Positions 17,544 to 27,391 are shown, numbered from the stretch's first letter. The stretch is DNA of 64,000 nucleotides from RGIG3002 sp964449325 (GCA_964449325.1 CAYUYJ010000002.1:62001-126000), one strand, 5' to 3'. A program made the numbers and translations. Notes: generated by a model from the sequence alone, not told the origin.

Positions 17544-18956
17544 ATGTTAACCTATTCTTTTGAAAATTTAGGGTCAGAAAGCCTTTATATGCATCTGTAC
17601 CAATGTATTAAAAATGATATATTAGACGGGAAAATTCCGGTTGGAACGAAATTGCCTTCCAAACGCAGTTTTGCAAAAAATTTAGGGGTCAGTACGATAA
17701 CGGTGGAAAATGCTTATGCACAGCTTCAGGCAGAGGGATATATTTATTCCATTTCCAAAAAGGGTTTTTTTGCAGCGGATGTTTCGGAACGGATAAGAGG
17801 AAAAAAGAAAACCGGATTGAATGCGGAAAATATTGTCCTTGCGGCAAATCCTTCCTATCGTTTTGATTTTGTCAGTAACCGGAATCAGGCAGAGAATTTC
17901 CCTTTTGCCACATGGGTAAAGCTGATGCGGGAAGTGATGAGTGAACGAAAAGAAGAACTGATGATGACAGCACCCTGTGGGGGAGTTATGGAACTTCGGC
18001 AGGCAATCTGCAAACATATGAAGCAGTTTCGGAATATGGAGGTAAGTCCCGGGCAGGTTATTGTAGGTGCGGGAACGGAATATTTGTACGGACTTTTGAT
18101 ACAGCTTCTTGGAAGAGAAAAGATTTATGCCATCGAAAATCCGGGGTATGATAAGCTTTTGAAAATTTACGAAAGTAATGGTGTAACTTGCAGATACATT
18201 GATATGGATAAAGAAGGAATACAAATAACAATGTTAGAGCAGTCAGGGGCGCAGATTGCCCATATTTCCCCGGCACATCATTATCCTACGGGGAAGGTTA
18301 CCCCTGTCAGCAGGCGGTATGAGCTGCTGGCATGGGCAGCAAAGGAAGAGGGAAGATATATTATTGAGGATGATTATGATTCGGAGTTTCGGCTTGTGGG
18401 GAAGCCTATGGCAACACTACAGAGTATTGATGTAAGCGAAAAGGTAATCTATATGAATACGTTTACAAAAAGTCTGACGTCTACGATTCGTATCAGTTAT
18501 ATGGTGTTACCGCCCCATTTGTTGGAAAGGTTTTATGAAAATCTGGGATTTTATGCCTGTACGGTCTCCAATTTTGAGCAGTATACCCTTGCCAGATTCA
18601 TCAATGACGGGTATTTTGAAAAACACATTAACAGAATGCGTAATTATTACAGAAAAGTACGGGACTGTCTGTTAGAGGAAATTCGTAACAATTCTCTGAC
18701 GGAGCGTGTGGAAATTCAGGAGGAAGATGCAGGGCTTCATTTTCTTTTGAAGGTATCCACGAAAAAAAGTGATGAAGAACTTCTGAAAAATGCGGAAAGA
18801 TTCGGAATTCGGTTGTCCAGTTTGGCGGAATACTATTTTGCCGGGAAACCGGAAAAGACGGCTCATACGCTGATTATGAACTATTCGGCAATCCGTCCGG
18901 AGGACATACCGGAGGCAGTTGCCGGATTGGGAGAATGTCTGGGGGCTTTGGAATAA
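17544..18956 (+). CDS. pdxR: MocR/GntR-type regulator PdxR
   Basis: PdxR proteins sense PLP and control pdxST. The 470-residue protein has an N-terminal winged helix of the GntR type (LPSKRSFAKNLGVSTITVEN, residues about 35-65). A fold-type I aminotransferase-like domain follows, with IEDDYDSEFR and the PLP-binding Lys in NTFTKSLTSTIRISY. Divergent arrangement with pdxS, separated by 179 bases, is the standard context. PdxR can activate or repress pdxST depending on species; the sequence does not tell which. Confidence 0.92.
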   Translation: MLTYSFENLGSESLYMHLYQCIKNDILDGKIPVGTKLPSKRSFAKNLGVSTITVENAYAQLQAEGYIYSISKKGFFAADVSERIRGKKKTGLNAENIVLAANPSYRFDFVSNRNQAENFPFATWVKLMREVMSERKEELMMTAPCGGVMELRQAICKHMKQFRNMEVSPGQVIVGAGTEYLYGLLIQLLGREKIYAIENPGYDKLLKIYESNGVTCRYIDMDKEGIQITMLEQSGAQIAHISPAHHYPTGKVTPVSRRYELLAWAAKEEGRYIIEDDYDSEFRLVGKPMATLQSIDVSEKVIYMNTFTKSLTSTIRISYMVLPPHLLERFYENLGFYACTVSNFEQYTLARFINDGYFEKHINRMRNYYRKVRDCLLEEIRNNSLTERVEIQEEDAGLHFLLKVSTKKSDEELLKNAERFGIRLSSLAEYYFAGKPEKTAHTLIMNYSAIRPEDIPEAVAGLGECLGALE

Positions 18957-19125
18957 AAATAATACGGAAGAAATGTCAAAAAACTGTGAACAGCGCTTTG
19001 CATATCCCATCTAATATATTGCATTTTCTGCCTGCTTTTTGGAAAGCGGTTGAAAAGGGAAATAAATTTTTTTACTATAATAGATATAGTATATTTTGGG
19101 GACGAGTTAAAGGAGAAAAGAAACT

Positions 19126-20259
19126 ATGGAAATGCCTGTAATTGAAAAATACATTGATGAATTGTTAGAGAAAAGTACTCTGGACGCACCGGCATGGAAT
19201 ATTGAAAAAGCGCTGTTAGGGTTGGCATCAGGTTGGAATTATATTGACGGTTGTATGATTCTGGCAATTCTGGAAACCTATAAAATAACGAAAAAAGAAA
19301 AATATCTGGAGTTTGCAGATGCTTATGTAAATCATCGTGTTAATGAGGACGGAACCATTAACGGATATAAAGTGGAAGAACTGAATATTGATAATGTAAA
19401 TGCCGGAAAAACATTATTTGAATTGTATGATTTGACCGGAAAAGAAAAATACCGCAAGGCGATTGATTTGATTTACAGTCAGTTAGAGGTGCAGCCTAGA
19501 ACAAAAGAGGGAAATTTCTGGCATAAAAAGATTTATCCCAATCAGGTATGGCTGGACGGCTTGTATATGGGGCAGCCATTTTATATGGAATACGAAACAA
19601 AATTTAATCACAAAGAGCACTATGATGACATTTTTAATCAGTTTTTTAATGTAGTAAAAAACATGCGGGATGAAAAGACAGGACTTTATTATCATGCATA
19701 TGATGCTTCCCGGGAAATGTTCTGGTGCAACAAGGAAACAGGGCTTTCCGAGAATTTCTGGCTGCGTGCGCTGGGCTGGTATTCCATGGCACTTCTGGAT
19801 ACATTGCATAAGTGTGAAGTAGATGACAGCTGCAGGGATAACTATGAGAAACTGAAAAAGGTTTTTCTGGATTTGATAGACAGTATGATTCGTTATCAGG
19901 ACGAGAGCGGTATGTGGTATCAGGTAGTGGACAAAGCCGGAGTTGGGAAAAATTACCTGGAAACAAGCGGCAGTTCGATTATGGCGTATTCCATATTAAA
20001 AGGTGTTCGTCTCGGCTTTTTACCGGAAAGCTACAGAGAGTACGGTATCAAAGCTTTTCACGGTATTTGCAATAAATATCTGGTAACGGAAGAAGGAAAT
20101 ATGAGTCTTGGAGGCATCTGTCTTGTAGCAGGTCTGGGAGGCCCGAATAAGAGGGATGGCAGCTTTGACTATTATATGTCGGAGCCAATTGTAAAGGATG
20201 ATGCAAAAGGTGTGGGGCCGTTCTTATTGGCCTATACGGAACTTAGAAGACTGCCCTAG
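19126..20259 (+). CDS. Glycoside hydrolase family 105 (unsaturated rhamnogalacturonyl hydrolase-like)
   Basis: GH105 enzymes (YteR/YesR type) hydrate the unsaturated uronyl end of oligosaccharides released by pectin lyases. The 377-residue protein is an all-helical (alpha/alpha)6 type sequence with the catalytic aspartate motif in QVWLDGLYMGQPFYMEY and the later WLRALGWYSMALLDTL and LETSGSSIMAYSI signatures. There is no signal peptide, so it acts on imported oligomers in the cytoplasm. It is monocistronic with a strong aaaggag site. No transporter or lyase is next to it. Confidence 0.88.
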   Translation: MEMPVIEKYIDELLEKSTLDAPAWNIEKALLGLASGWNYIDGCMILAILETYKITKKEKYLEFADAYVNHRVNEDGTINGYKVEELNIDNVNAGKTLFELYDLTGKEKYRKAIDLIYSQLEVQPRTKEGNFWHKKIYPNQVWLDGLYMGQPFYMEYETKFNHKEHYDDIFNQFFNVVKNMRDEKTGLYYHAYDASREMFWCNKETGLSENFWLRALGWYSMALLDTLHKCEVDDSCRDNYEKLKKVFLDLIDSMIRYQDESGMWYQVVDKAGVGKNYLETSGSSIMAYSILKGVRLGFLPESYREYGIKAFHGICNKYLVTEEGNMSLGGICLVAGLGGPNKRDGSFDYYMSEPIVKDDAKGVGPFLLAYTELRRLP

Positions 20260-20276
20260 AGGAGAGCAGACGAAGA

Positions 20277-20315
20277 GGGAAGGATTTCAGAAAATGGAAT
20301 CTTTCCCTTTTTTTT
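20277..20315 (+). terminator. Terminator after the GH105 gene
   Basis: Arms gggaaggatt and aatctttccc (one mismatch) are followed by a run of eight or more T. Confidence 0.88.
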
Positions 20316-20421
20316 GTGTCACCAAAGAAGGCGGCGAAACGTATATAAGGTAGACAGATAATTATTTGTACGATAGAAAGCAATCTATCTACCCGGGGAA
20401 AGAGAGGAACAGGAGGCTGAT

Positions 20422-20904
20422 ATGAAAGACAAACAGGAAGAAGCTGTGACGAGAGTCATTGAGCAGTATGCCAATATGCTGTTTCGTATGTGTTTTGTCA
20501 TTTTAAGGCAGGAGCAGGATGCGCAGGACGTATTACAGGAGACCTTTATAAAATACATGGAAAAGGCACCTGCATTTGAAAATGAACAACATGAGAAAGC
20601 ATGGCTTATTAAGGTAGCGTCGAATCTGTGTAAGGACCTACTCCGGTTTAAGAAACGAAATTTCTATGTGAATATGGAAGAACTGGAGCAATATTGCAGA
20701 GAGCCTGAGGAAGCGGAGGTTTTAAAAGAAGTGATGCTCTTACCGACAAAATATAAGGCAGTCATGCATCTGTATTATATAGAAGGGTATAAGGCGGATG
20801 AAATTGCACGTATTTTAGGAATCAGTGAAAGTGCTGTGAAGAAGCGGATGCAGCGCGGCAGAGAAATGCTAAAACTCCGACTTGAAAATGGGATAGCAGG
20901 ATAA
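20422..20904 (+). CDS. ECF-type RNA polymerase sigma factor
   Basis: The 160-residue protein contains sigma region 2 (RMCFVILRQEQDAQDVLQET) and region 4 with a helix-turn-helix (GYKADEIARILGISESAVKK) and nothing else, the plan of extracytoplasmic-function sigma factors. The gene is followed 86 bases later by a single-pass membrane protein, the normal place for its anti-sigma factor. The stimulus is unknown. Confidence 0.9.
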   Translation: MKDKQEEAVTRVIEQYANMLFRMCFVILRQEQDAQDVLQETFIKYMEKAPAFENEQHEKAWLIKVASNLCKDLLRFKKRNFYVNMEELEQYCREPEEAEVLKEVMLLPTKYKAVMHLYYIEGYKADEIARILGISESAVKKRMQRGREMLKLRLENGIAG

Positions 20905-20990
20905 AAAGAGAGAGCCTATTAAGTCGTAAAGAGGCATTATGAGATGGTGCAGAGACCGGAAAAACGGATGGTGCACGGAAAGGAAGCAGT

Positions 20991-22124
20991 ATGGATTGGA
21001 AAAAGGTTGTAAAGAATATCGAAATAAAGGAAGAGATGAAAACAACACTTGTACGAAGTTGTACGCGTAACAGGCATGTATCAAATATTATGTTTCGGTA
21101 TTCCAAAGCGGTAGCAGTGCTGATTGGACTGGCAGTATGTTTTTTGGGAAGTCTGACCGCATACGCAGCAGTCAGTGCATACAAGGCACGGTTGGAAGCA
21201 ATGGATAAAGAAGAGATTCGAGAACACTATAATACCGAAATGGCGGGGACGGGAGAAGCATATAGGTATTCCAGAAAACTGACCGATTCGGAACGGGAAC
21301 GGATGAGGTTTTTGCGGGGCGAATATGAGAACGGGTTTTTTCCGGAAGGGGAAATCAGTAAAGAAGCTGCAGAAAGCGGATTTTATTATGATGTTTCAAC
21401 GCGTACTTATGTGTTGCCGGAACGAGAACTGACAGATGAAGAACTCTTACAGGTTCTGGATATGTGGGCGAAGGTGGATTACAGTTTACAACAGGTGAAT
21501 ATAGAGAACGAAAAAGCAGGTGAGCCTGATGCAGATACAGAAATGGTTTCGGGAGAAGAGGTGGAAGTTACGCCCGATAATGTAGCATATCTTCGCGCTA
21601 AAGAAATCGCGGAAAGTATTTTTGAAATGGAGTTTGATGATTGTGAAGCCGAGATTACTTATAACAATTCAGATACGGTAGTAGGAAGTGAAGGGTATTA
21701 TTTTGTCATATTCTACAAAGAAGAAAAAAAATATATGGTTACACTTCGAGTGTATGATGGAGAAATGAGTAGAATTCCGGGAAGTGTGAACTTTTGGGAT
21801 ATTGAACCAAGTGAGGAACCGGTTGTATGGCCGTCTGCAGAGGTTAAAGAGGAGCTTCTTCAAACCATATATGAAAAAGCAGAGCAGCTTGCCGAGAATG
21901 TACTCGGTGTGGAAGAGGAGATTGTGACGGGATATTGTCTTTATGACGGAACAGATGCGACCTCCCGCATTGTGGTGCTGCTGGAAACGGAAAGCGGAGA
22001 ACGATATAAAATGGGATTTTCCGCAGTGACCTTGGATTTTACGAATGAACTGACATTTGAAAACAGTACCTACAGTGATGTCGATATTATGGCATCCTAT
22101 ACAAGTGCAGTGCAAATGAAATAG
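20991..22124 (+). CDS. Single-pass membrane protein, probable anti-sigma partner of the ECF factor
   Basis: The 377-residue protein has a short cytoplasmic N-terminus (about 35 residues, MDWKKVVKNIEIKEEMKTTL), one transmembrane helix (AVAVLIGLAVCFLGSLTAYA) and a large extracytoplasmic domain. The outer domain is acidic and ends in two repeats that resemble PepSY/YkwD-like sensor folds only vaguely, so I make no family call. The N-terminal segment fits the short sigma-binding region of Clostridial anti-sigma factors, without a ZAS His-Cys-Cys motif. Position after the ECF gene is the main evidence. Confidence 0.6.
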   Translation: MDWKKVVKNIEIKEEMKTTLVRSCTRNRHVSNIMFRYSKAVAVLIGLAVCFLGSLTAYAAVSAYKARLEAMDKEEIREHYNTEMAGTGEAYRYSRKLTDSERERMRFLRGEYENGFFPEGEISKEAAESGFYYDVSTRTYVLPERELTDEELLQVLDMWAKVDYSLQQVNIENEKAGEPDADTEMVSGEEVEVTPDNVAYLRAKEIAESIFEMEFDDCEAEITYNNSDTVVGSEGYYFVIFYKEEKKYMVTLRVYDGEMSRIPGSVNFWDIEPSEEPVVWPSAEVKEELLQTIYEKAEQLAENVLGVEEEIVTGYCLYDGTDATSRIVVLLETESGERYKMGFSAVTLDFTNELTFENSTYSDVDIMASYTSAVQMK

Positions 22125-22144
22125 AAAACAAGGAAAGAGAATGA

Positions 22145-22170
22145 CAGGCTGCTAAAGTTTTGGCAGCCTG
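22145..22170 (+). terminator. Hairpin after the ECF/membrane protein operon
   Basis: Perfect 8-bp arms caggctgc and gcagcctg surround a ten-base loop. It is followed by A rather than T residues, so termination on the plus strand is uncertain. Confidence 0.45.
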
Positions 22171-22261
22171 AAAAAATCAGATATGGTTTTTGTGGAAAAG
22201 TAACAATAGATTTTGGAGGAAGCCTATGTTATAATCAGTTACTACTAAGGGAGGTGAGAAA

Positions 22262-22678
22262 ATGACAGATAGCCAAAAGTTAGATTTAATTCTTGATAAA
22301 GTAGGCGGTTTAGAAACTCGGATGGATAGGCTGGAGAGCAGAATGGACGGCTTGGAGACCCGGATGGATAGGCTGGAGAGCAGAATGGACGGCTTGGAGA
22401 CCCGGATGGATAGGCTGGAGAGCAGAATGGACGGCTTGGAGATCCGGATGGACGGTTTGGAGACCAGAATGGACGGTTTGGAGACCAGAATGGACAGCTT
22501 AGAAGTCAGAATGGATGTTTTGGAAGTGCAGATAAAGAAAACGGAAAGTGTACTTCGGGAAGAAATCGGAAAAAGTGAGTTTTTGGTGCTTGATGAGGTA
22601 GAGCGGGTTCATATGATTCTGGACAGACACACGTTGGATAATTCAAGACATATCGGAACGTTACAGGCTTGCACATAA
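22262..22678 (+). CDS. Heptad-repeat coiled-coil protein
   Basis: The 138-residue protein is built mainly of a regular heptad, LE(T/S)RMD(R/G), repeated about ten times from residue 16 to 90, giving an uninterrupted coiled coil. A 45-residue C-terminal part (IGKSEFLVLDEVERVHMILD) follows. There is no signal peptide. The start has a strong gggaggtg site. Proteins of this plan are common in Lachnospiraceae genomes without known function; the repeat number varies by slippage. A role in self-assembly is inference. Confidence 0.7.
   Translation: MTDSQKLDLILDKVGGLETRMDRLESRMDGLETRMDRLESRMDGLETRMDRLESRMDGLEIRMDGLETRMDGLETRMDSLEVRMDVLEVQIKKTESVLREEIGKSEFLVLDEVERVHMILDRHTLDNSRHIGTLQACT
22309..22520 (+). 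repeat. Tandem 21/42-bp coding repeat
   Basis: A 21-bp unit coding for one heptad recurs across the stretch. A higher-order 42-bp unit starts at 22331, 22373 and 22415 in almost identical copies, which points to recent expansion by slippage or unequal crossing over. Confidence 0.9.
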
Positions 22679-22807
22679 GTATCTGAATTTCAATCTGATT
22701 ACAATTTAGTAATTCTTTTTTTCTATGATAGCTTTTATGCTATACCTATTTCAGGTCGTTTTGAGTGAAAATTATATTCCCATTTTTTTAAAGAAGTTAA
22801 TTTCAAA

Positions 22808-22861
22808 TTTTTAGCGGCTGATCCTTCAGATACATGATTCTGAAAAGAAAAGCCGCTAAAA
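22808..22861. terminator. Long hairpin downstream of the activase gene
   Basis: Outer arms tttttagcggct and agccgctaaaa enclose an inner ttcaga/tctgaa hairpin. It sits just after the stop of the minus-strand gene. There is no clean T run, so it may be a terminator or an RNA-stabilising end. Confidence 0.5.
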
Positions 22862-22868
22862 GAAAAAG

Positions 22869-25800
22869 TTATTGTTTTTTCAAGTTCTTCTGTGCTGTAG
22901 AAAGCATTAATTTAATACGATTCAGCTGATTTACTTCGCTGGCACCGGGGTCATAGTCGATGGCAACAATGTTACTTAACGGATACTGCTTACGAAGTTC
23001 TTTGATAACACCCTTACCTACGATATGGTTCGGCAGGCAGGCGAAGGGCTGGCAGCATACAATGTTTGGAACATCATTATGAATCAGTTCCACCATTTCT
23101 CCGGTTAAGAACCATCCTTCACCGGTCTGGTTACCGATATTTACAATAGGCTCCGCGTATTTTACGATTTTGTAAATGCTGGTAGGTGCATCAAAGTGTT
23201 TACTCTTTGCAAATGCTTTTGTGGCACCGCCGCGGAGTCTTTCAATACCCCAGATACCCAGTCGGGAGAGTGTTGCCGATTTCTTACTGGTACCAAGATG
23301 CTCTGCCTTATAAATTTGGTTGTAGAAGCAGTAAAGCATGAAGTCAATCAAATCGGGACAAACAGCTTCGGCACCTTCCGCTTCCAGAAGTTCAACCAAA
23401 TAATTGTTGGCAGCAGGTGCAAATTTTACAAGAATTTCGCCTACAATACCAACACGAGGCTTTTTCTCGTCCGTAACTGGAATAGCATCAAAATCTTCAA
23501 TAATCTGACGGCACATCTTCTGGAAAGTAAAGAAATTCATGTGCTTGGCGGATACAAAAGCCTGACATTTCTTCAGCCATTTTTGATGTACAGCATTGAC
23601 GCTTCCGGGCTCTTTTTCATAAGGACGCATCCGGTATACACAGCGCATGAAAATATCTCCGAATGCAGCACCGTAAGCAGCACGCAGCATCATATCCAGA
23701 TTCAGATGGAAGCCCGGATTGGACTCAATACCTCCTAAATTCAAGGAAATAACCGGAATTTGCGGCATTCCTGCTTTTTCCAAAGCACGGCGGATAAAGC
23801 CGATATAGTTGGTCGCACGACAGCCGCCTCCGGTCTGTGTCATGATGATAGCGGTTTTATTCAAATCGTATTTGCCGGATAGCAGTGCGTCCATAATCTG
23901 TCCGACTACCATAAGAGAAGGGTAGCAGGCATCGTTATTCACATATTTTAGCCCTACGTCTACGGCATGCTTGTTATCGTTCGGAAGTACCTCAAAATGG
24001 TATCCGCAGGCACGGAAAGCAGGTTCTAAAATTTCAAAATGTATAGGAGACATCTGCGGGCAGAGAATCGTGTAGTCTGCACGCATTTCTTCCGTAAATT
24101 TTACCTTATGAATTGCCGACGAACGAATCGTACGGGGCTGTTTTTTCTGCTCTTTTACACGAAGGGCAGAAAGCAGGGAACGGATACGGATTCTGGCAGC
24201 GCCCAGATTGTTTACCTCGTCAATTTTTAAACAGGTATAAATCTTGTCGGAGCCGGAAAGAATATCGTTTACCTGATCGGTTGTTACCGCATCCAGACCG
24301 CAGCCGAAGGAGTTGAGCTGAATCAAATCCAAATCTTCTCTTGTTTTGACAAAGCTTGCAGCAGCGTAAAGTCTGGAATGGTACATCCACTGGTCAGAAA
24401 CAATCAAGGGACGTTCCGGGTTGGCAAGGTGAGAGACGGAATCTTCGGTTAATACGGCAATATCATAGGAATTAATTAATTCCGGAATACCGTGGTTGAT
24501 TTCCGGGTCTACATGATACGGACGTCCGGCAAGGACGATACCACGTTTGTGGTTTTCCTCCATCCATTTCAAGACTTCTTCCCCTTTGCGTTTCATATCC
24601 TCCCTTGCAGCAGCCATTTCGTCCCAGCCTTTTTGGACGGCAGCTCTTATTTCGGAAGAGGGAAGCTCTTTAAATTCTTTTATTAAAGCATCACTAATTG
24701 TTTCTACGCTTAAAAAAGACATAAACGGATTACGGAAAACGACTTCTCCTCGGCCGATTTCCTCTACGTTGTTTTTGATATTTTCCGAATAGGAGGTAAC
24801 AATCGGACAGTTGTAGTGATTGTTTGCATCTTCAAATTCATTCCGCTCATAAAACAGTGCCGGATAGAAAATAAAGTCCGGTTTCTGATTAATCAGCCAT
24901 TGCACATGTCCGTGTGCCAGCTTTGCCGGATAGCATTCGGATTCACTGGGAATGGATTCAATACCCAGCTCGTATATTTTTCTTGTAGAGCTCGGAGAGA
25001 GGATAACACGATATCCAAGCTCGGTAAAGAAGGTATACCAGAACGGATAATTTTCGTACATATTTAAGACTCTGGGAATTCCTACGCTGCCACGTTTTGC
25101 CACATCAGCGGAGAGCGGTTCATAGGAGAAGAGTCGCTTTAATTTATATTCAAACAGGTTTGGAATGTTATTTTCGTTTTTCTGCTTTCCCAAACCTCTT
25201 TCGCATCGGTTGCCAGAGATATACTGACGTCCGCCGGAAAATTTATTAATTGTCAGACGGCAGTTGTTCGTACAGCCCTTGCATTTTGCCATGCTTGTTT
25301 CAAACTGCAGTGCATTGATTTTGTCAATGGAGAGCATGGTGGTCTGGTAGTTTTCTTCCATACCGAAGCGTTCTCTGGCAATTAGAGCAGCACCGAAAGC
25401 TCCCATAATTCCGGCAATATCCGGGCGGATGGCTTCACAGCCTGCAATCTTTTCAAAGCTTCTTAATACGGCATTATTATAGAAAGTACCGCCCTGTACA
25501 ACGATATTTTTGCCAAGTTCGGAAGCATCCGAGACCTTGATTACCTTAAATAGCGCATTCTTAATAACGGAGTAAGCAAGTCCCGCTGAAATGTCGGCTA
25601 CCTCCGCACCTTCCTTCTGTGCCTGTTTTACCTTGGAGTTCATGAACACGGTACAACGTGTACCAAGGTCAATCGGATGTTTGGCGAAAAGAGCAGCAGA
25701 AGCAAAGTCCTCTACACTGTAATTTAAGGACTTCGCAAAGGTTTCTATAAAGGAACCGCAGCCGGAGGAGCATGCTTCGTTCAATTGCACGCTGTCGACG

Positions 25801-27104
25801 GTCTGGTTTTTGATTTTGATACATTTCATATCCTGTCCGCCGATATCTAAAATACAATCCACATCCGGGTTGAAAAAGGCAGCGGCATAGTAATGTGCTA
25901 CCGTCTCCACTTCACCATCATCTAAAAGAAAAGCAGCTTTCATCAAAGCTTCCCCGTAACCGGTGGAGCAGGAGCGCACGATTTTGGCACCCGCAGGAAG
26001 CAGGGAATAAATTTCCTGTAAAGAGCGGATGACTGTTTTAAGCGGACTTCCCTCGTTACTGCTGTAGAAGGAATAAAGTAATGTACCATCTTCCCCTACC
26101 AGTGCTGTTTTGGTAGTAGTGGAACCGGAATCAATACCAAGATAACAGTTCCCCTTGTATGTACTTAAATCACCGGCAGCAACATGATGCTTTGCATGAC
26201 GGGTTTCAAATTCCTTGAATTCTTCATCGGAAGCAAATAAAGGTTCCATACGTTCTACTTCAAATTCCATTTTAATATCGGAAGAAAGCTTCTTTACCAT
26301 TTCTTCCATGGAATAGGAGACTTCTTCTTTGGCATTTAATGCAGAACCGATTGCTGCAAACAAGTGGGAATTATCGGTGTCAATAATATGCTCTTCGTCC
26401 AGTTTTAATGTACGGATAAAAGCTTGTTTCAATTCCGATAAAAAGTGAAGCGGCCCTCCCAAAAATGCAACATGTCCGCGAATCGGCTTTCCGCAGGCAA
26501 GTCCGCTGATGGTCTGGTTGACTACTGCCTGAAAAATGGAAGCAGACAAGTCCTCTTTCGTTGCTCCTTCATTGATTAACGGCTGAATATCTGTCTTTGC
26601 GAAAACACCGCAGCGTGCCGCAATGGTGTAAAGGGAATGGTAATGTTTCGCATATTCGTTTAGGCCGGAAGCATCGGTCTGGATGAGGGATGCCATTTGG
26701 TCAATAAAGGAACCTGTACCACCGGCACAGATACCATTCATACGCTGTTCTACATTACCGCCTTCAAAATAAATAATTTTTGCATCCTCTCCGCCAAGCT
26801 CAATGGCAACATCGGTCTGGGGTGCCAGTTCCTTTAAAGAAGTAGCAACAGCGATAACCTCCTGCACAAAGGGAACCTCTAAATGGTTCGCCAGTGTCAG
26901 ACCGCCGGAGCCGGTAATCATCGGATGAAGCGTAATATTTCCAAGCTGCTCATAAGCTTTTTGCAAAAGAGAAGAAAGGGTTTCGCGGATATTGGCGAAG
27001 TGCCTTTCGTAATCACTGAAAAGAATTGTATGGTTTTCATCTAAAATCGCTATTTTCACGGTAGTGGAACCGATATCAATACCGAGTGTATAGTGTTTGC
27101 TCAT
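22869..27104 (-). CDS. Giant 2-hydroxyacyl-CoA dehydratase activase-family protein (BadF/BcrA ATPase x2 plus DUF2229 and dehydratase-like domain)
   Basis: The 1411-residue protein carries two ASKHA-type activase domains. The first has GIDIGSTTVKIAI, a cysteine in NGICAGGTGSFID and another in AARCGVFAKTDIQ. The second has GIDSGSTTTKTALV, DIGGQDMKCI, NEACSSGCGSFIE and GTRCTVF. These cysteines are in the positions that hold the [4Fe-4S] cluster in HgdC-type activators. A Cys-rich segment (CKGCTNNCRLTINKF), a DUF2229 region and a C-terminal segment resembling dehydratase subunits (TQTGGGCRATNY) follow. The true start is the ATG with aaaggtg upstream, not the one at 27161. The physiological substrate is unknown; no separate dehydratase is encoded nearby. 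Confidence 0.85.
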   Translation of the reverse strand: MSKHYTLGIDIGSTTVKIAILDENHTILFSDYERHFANIRETLSSLLQKAYEQLGNITLHPMITGSGGLTLANHLEVPFVQEVIAVATSLKELAPQTDVAIELGGEDAKIIYFEGGNVEQRMNGICAGGTGSFIDQMASLIQTDASGLNEYAKHYHSLYTIAARCGVFAKTDIQPLINEGATKEDLSASIFQAVVNQTISGLACGKPIRGHVAFLGGPLHFLSELKQAFIRTLKLDEEHIIDTDNSHLFAAIGSALNAKEEVSYSMEEMVKKLSSDIKMEFEVERMEPLFASDEEFKEFETRHAKHHVAAGDLSTYKGNCYLGIDSGSTTTKTALVGEDGTLLYSFYSSNEGSPLKTVIRSLQEIYSLLPAGAKIVRSCSTGYGEALMKAAFLLDDGEVETVAHYYAAAFFNPDVDCILDIGGQDMKCIKIKNQTVDSVQLNEACSSGCGSFIETFAKSLNYSVEDFASAALFAKHPIDLGTRCTVFMNSKVKQAQKEGAEVADISAGLAYSVIKNALFKVIKVSDASELGKNIVVQGGTFYNNAVLRSFEKIAGCEAIRPDIAGIMGAFGAALIARERFGMEENYQTTMLSIDKINALQFETSMAKCKGCTNNCRLTINKFSGGRQYISGNRCERGLGKQKNENNIPNLFEYKLKRLFSYEPLSADVAKRGSVGIPRVLNMYENYPFWYTFFTELGYRVILSPSSTRKIYELGIESIPSESECYPAKLAHGHVQWLINQKPDFIFYPALFYERNEFEDANNHYNCPIVTSYSENIKNNVEEIGRGEVVFRNPFMSFLSVETISDALIKEFKELPSSEIRAAVQKGWDEMAAAREDMKRKGEEVLKWMEENHKRGIVLAGRPYHVDPEINHGIPELINSYDIAVLTEDSVSHLANPERPLIVSDQWMYHSRLYAAASFVKTREDLDLIQLNSFGCGLDAVTTDQVNDILSGSDKIYTCLKIDEVNNLGAARIRIRSLLSALRVKEQKKQPRTIRSSAIHKVKFTEEMRADYTILCPQMSPIHFEILEPAFRACGYHFEVLPNDNKHAVDVGLKYVNNDACYPSLMVVGQIMDALLSGKYDLNKTAIIMTQTGGGCRATNYIGFIRRALEKAGMPQIPVISLNLGGIESNPGFHLNLDMMLRAAYGAAFGDIFMRCVYRMRPYEKEPGSVNAVHQKWLKKCQAFVSAKHMNFFTFQKMCRQIIEDFDAIPVTDEKKPRVGIVGEILVKFAPAANNYLVELLEAEGAEAVCPDLIDFMLYCFYNQIYKAEHLGTSKKSATLSRLGIWGIERLRGGATKAFAKSKHFDAPTSIYKIVKYAEPIVNIGNQTGEGWFLTGEMVELIHNDVPNIVCCQPFACLPNHIVGKGVIKELRKQYPLSNIVAIDYDPGASEVNQLNRIKLMLSTAQKNLKKQ

Positions 27105-27197
27105 TATGTTCACACCTTTTCTAAATATACTATGTAATGGGATACCGACAGGTTTGTGCAAACCGGTATCCTAAATTATAAAATGACATTCTTTGAT

Positions 27198-27226
27198 ATT
27201 ATACGACACGATTCTATAAAATGCAA
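27198..27226 (-). promoter_or_regulatory. Promoter of the activase gene
   Basis: On the minus strand TTGCAT and TATAAT are separated by 17 bases, about 90 bases before the start codon. Confidence 0.65.
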
Positions 27227-27309
27227 CGCACGTATTTTATCGGAAAAGAAAGTTTTAGGGTGGTAATTCTAAAATTTTTATAATATTGAATGAATTAAAA
27301 ATGGCTTTG

Positions 27310-27338
27310 TTTACTTTTAACGTTTGGAATGTTAGAAT
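27310..27338 (+). promoter_or_regulatory. Probable promoter of the rhomboid-like gene
   Basis: TTTACT and TAGAAT are separated by 17 bases, 54 bases before the ATG at 27392. Confidence 0.45.
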
Positions 27339-27391
27339 ATATTCAATTGTTTTCTCAGGTATGAGAGAAAGAATAGGAGTCGTTTTGTAAT

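Noticed and set aside
19050..19081. TTGAAA/TATAAT pair upstream of the GH105 gene
   Set aside because: The spacer is 20 bases, too long for a confident sigma-A promoter.
22309..22520. Regular repeats that could suggest a CRISPR array
   Set aside because: Units of 21/42 bp are contiguous without spacers and encode an in-frame coiled coil.
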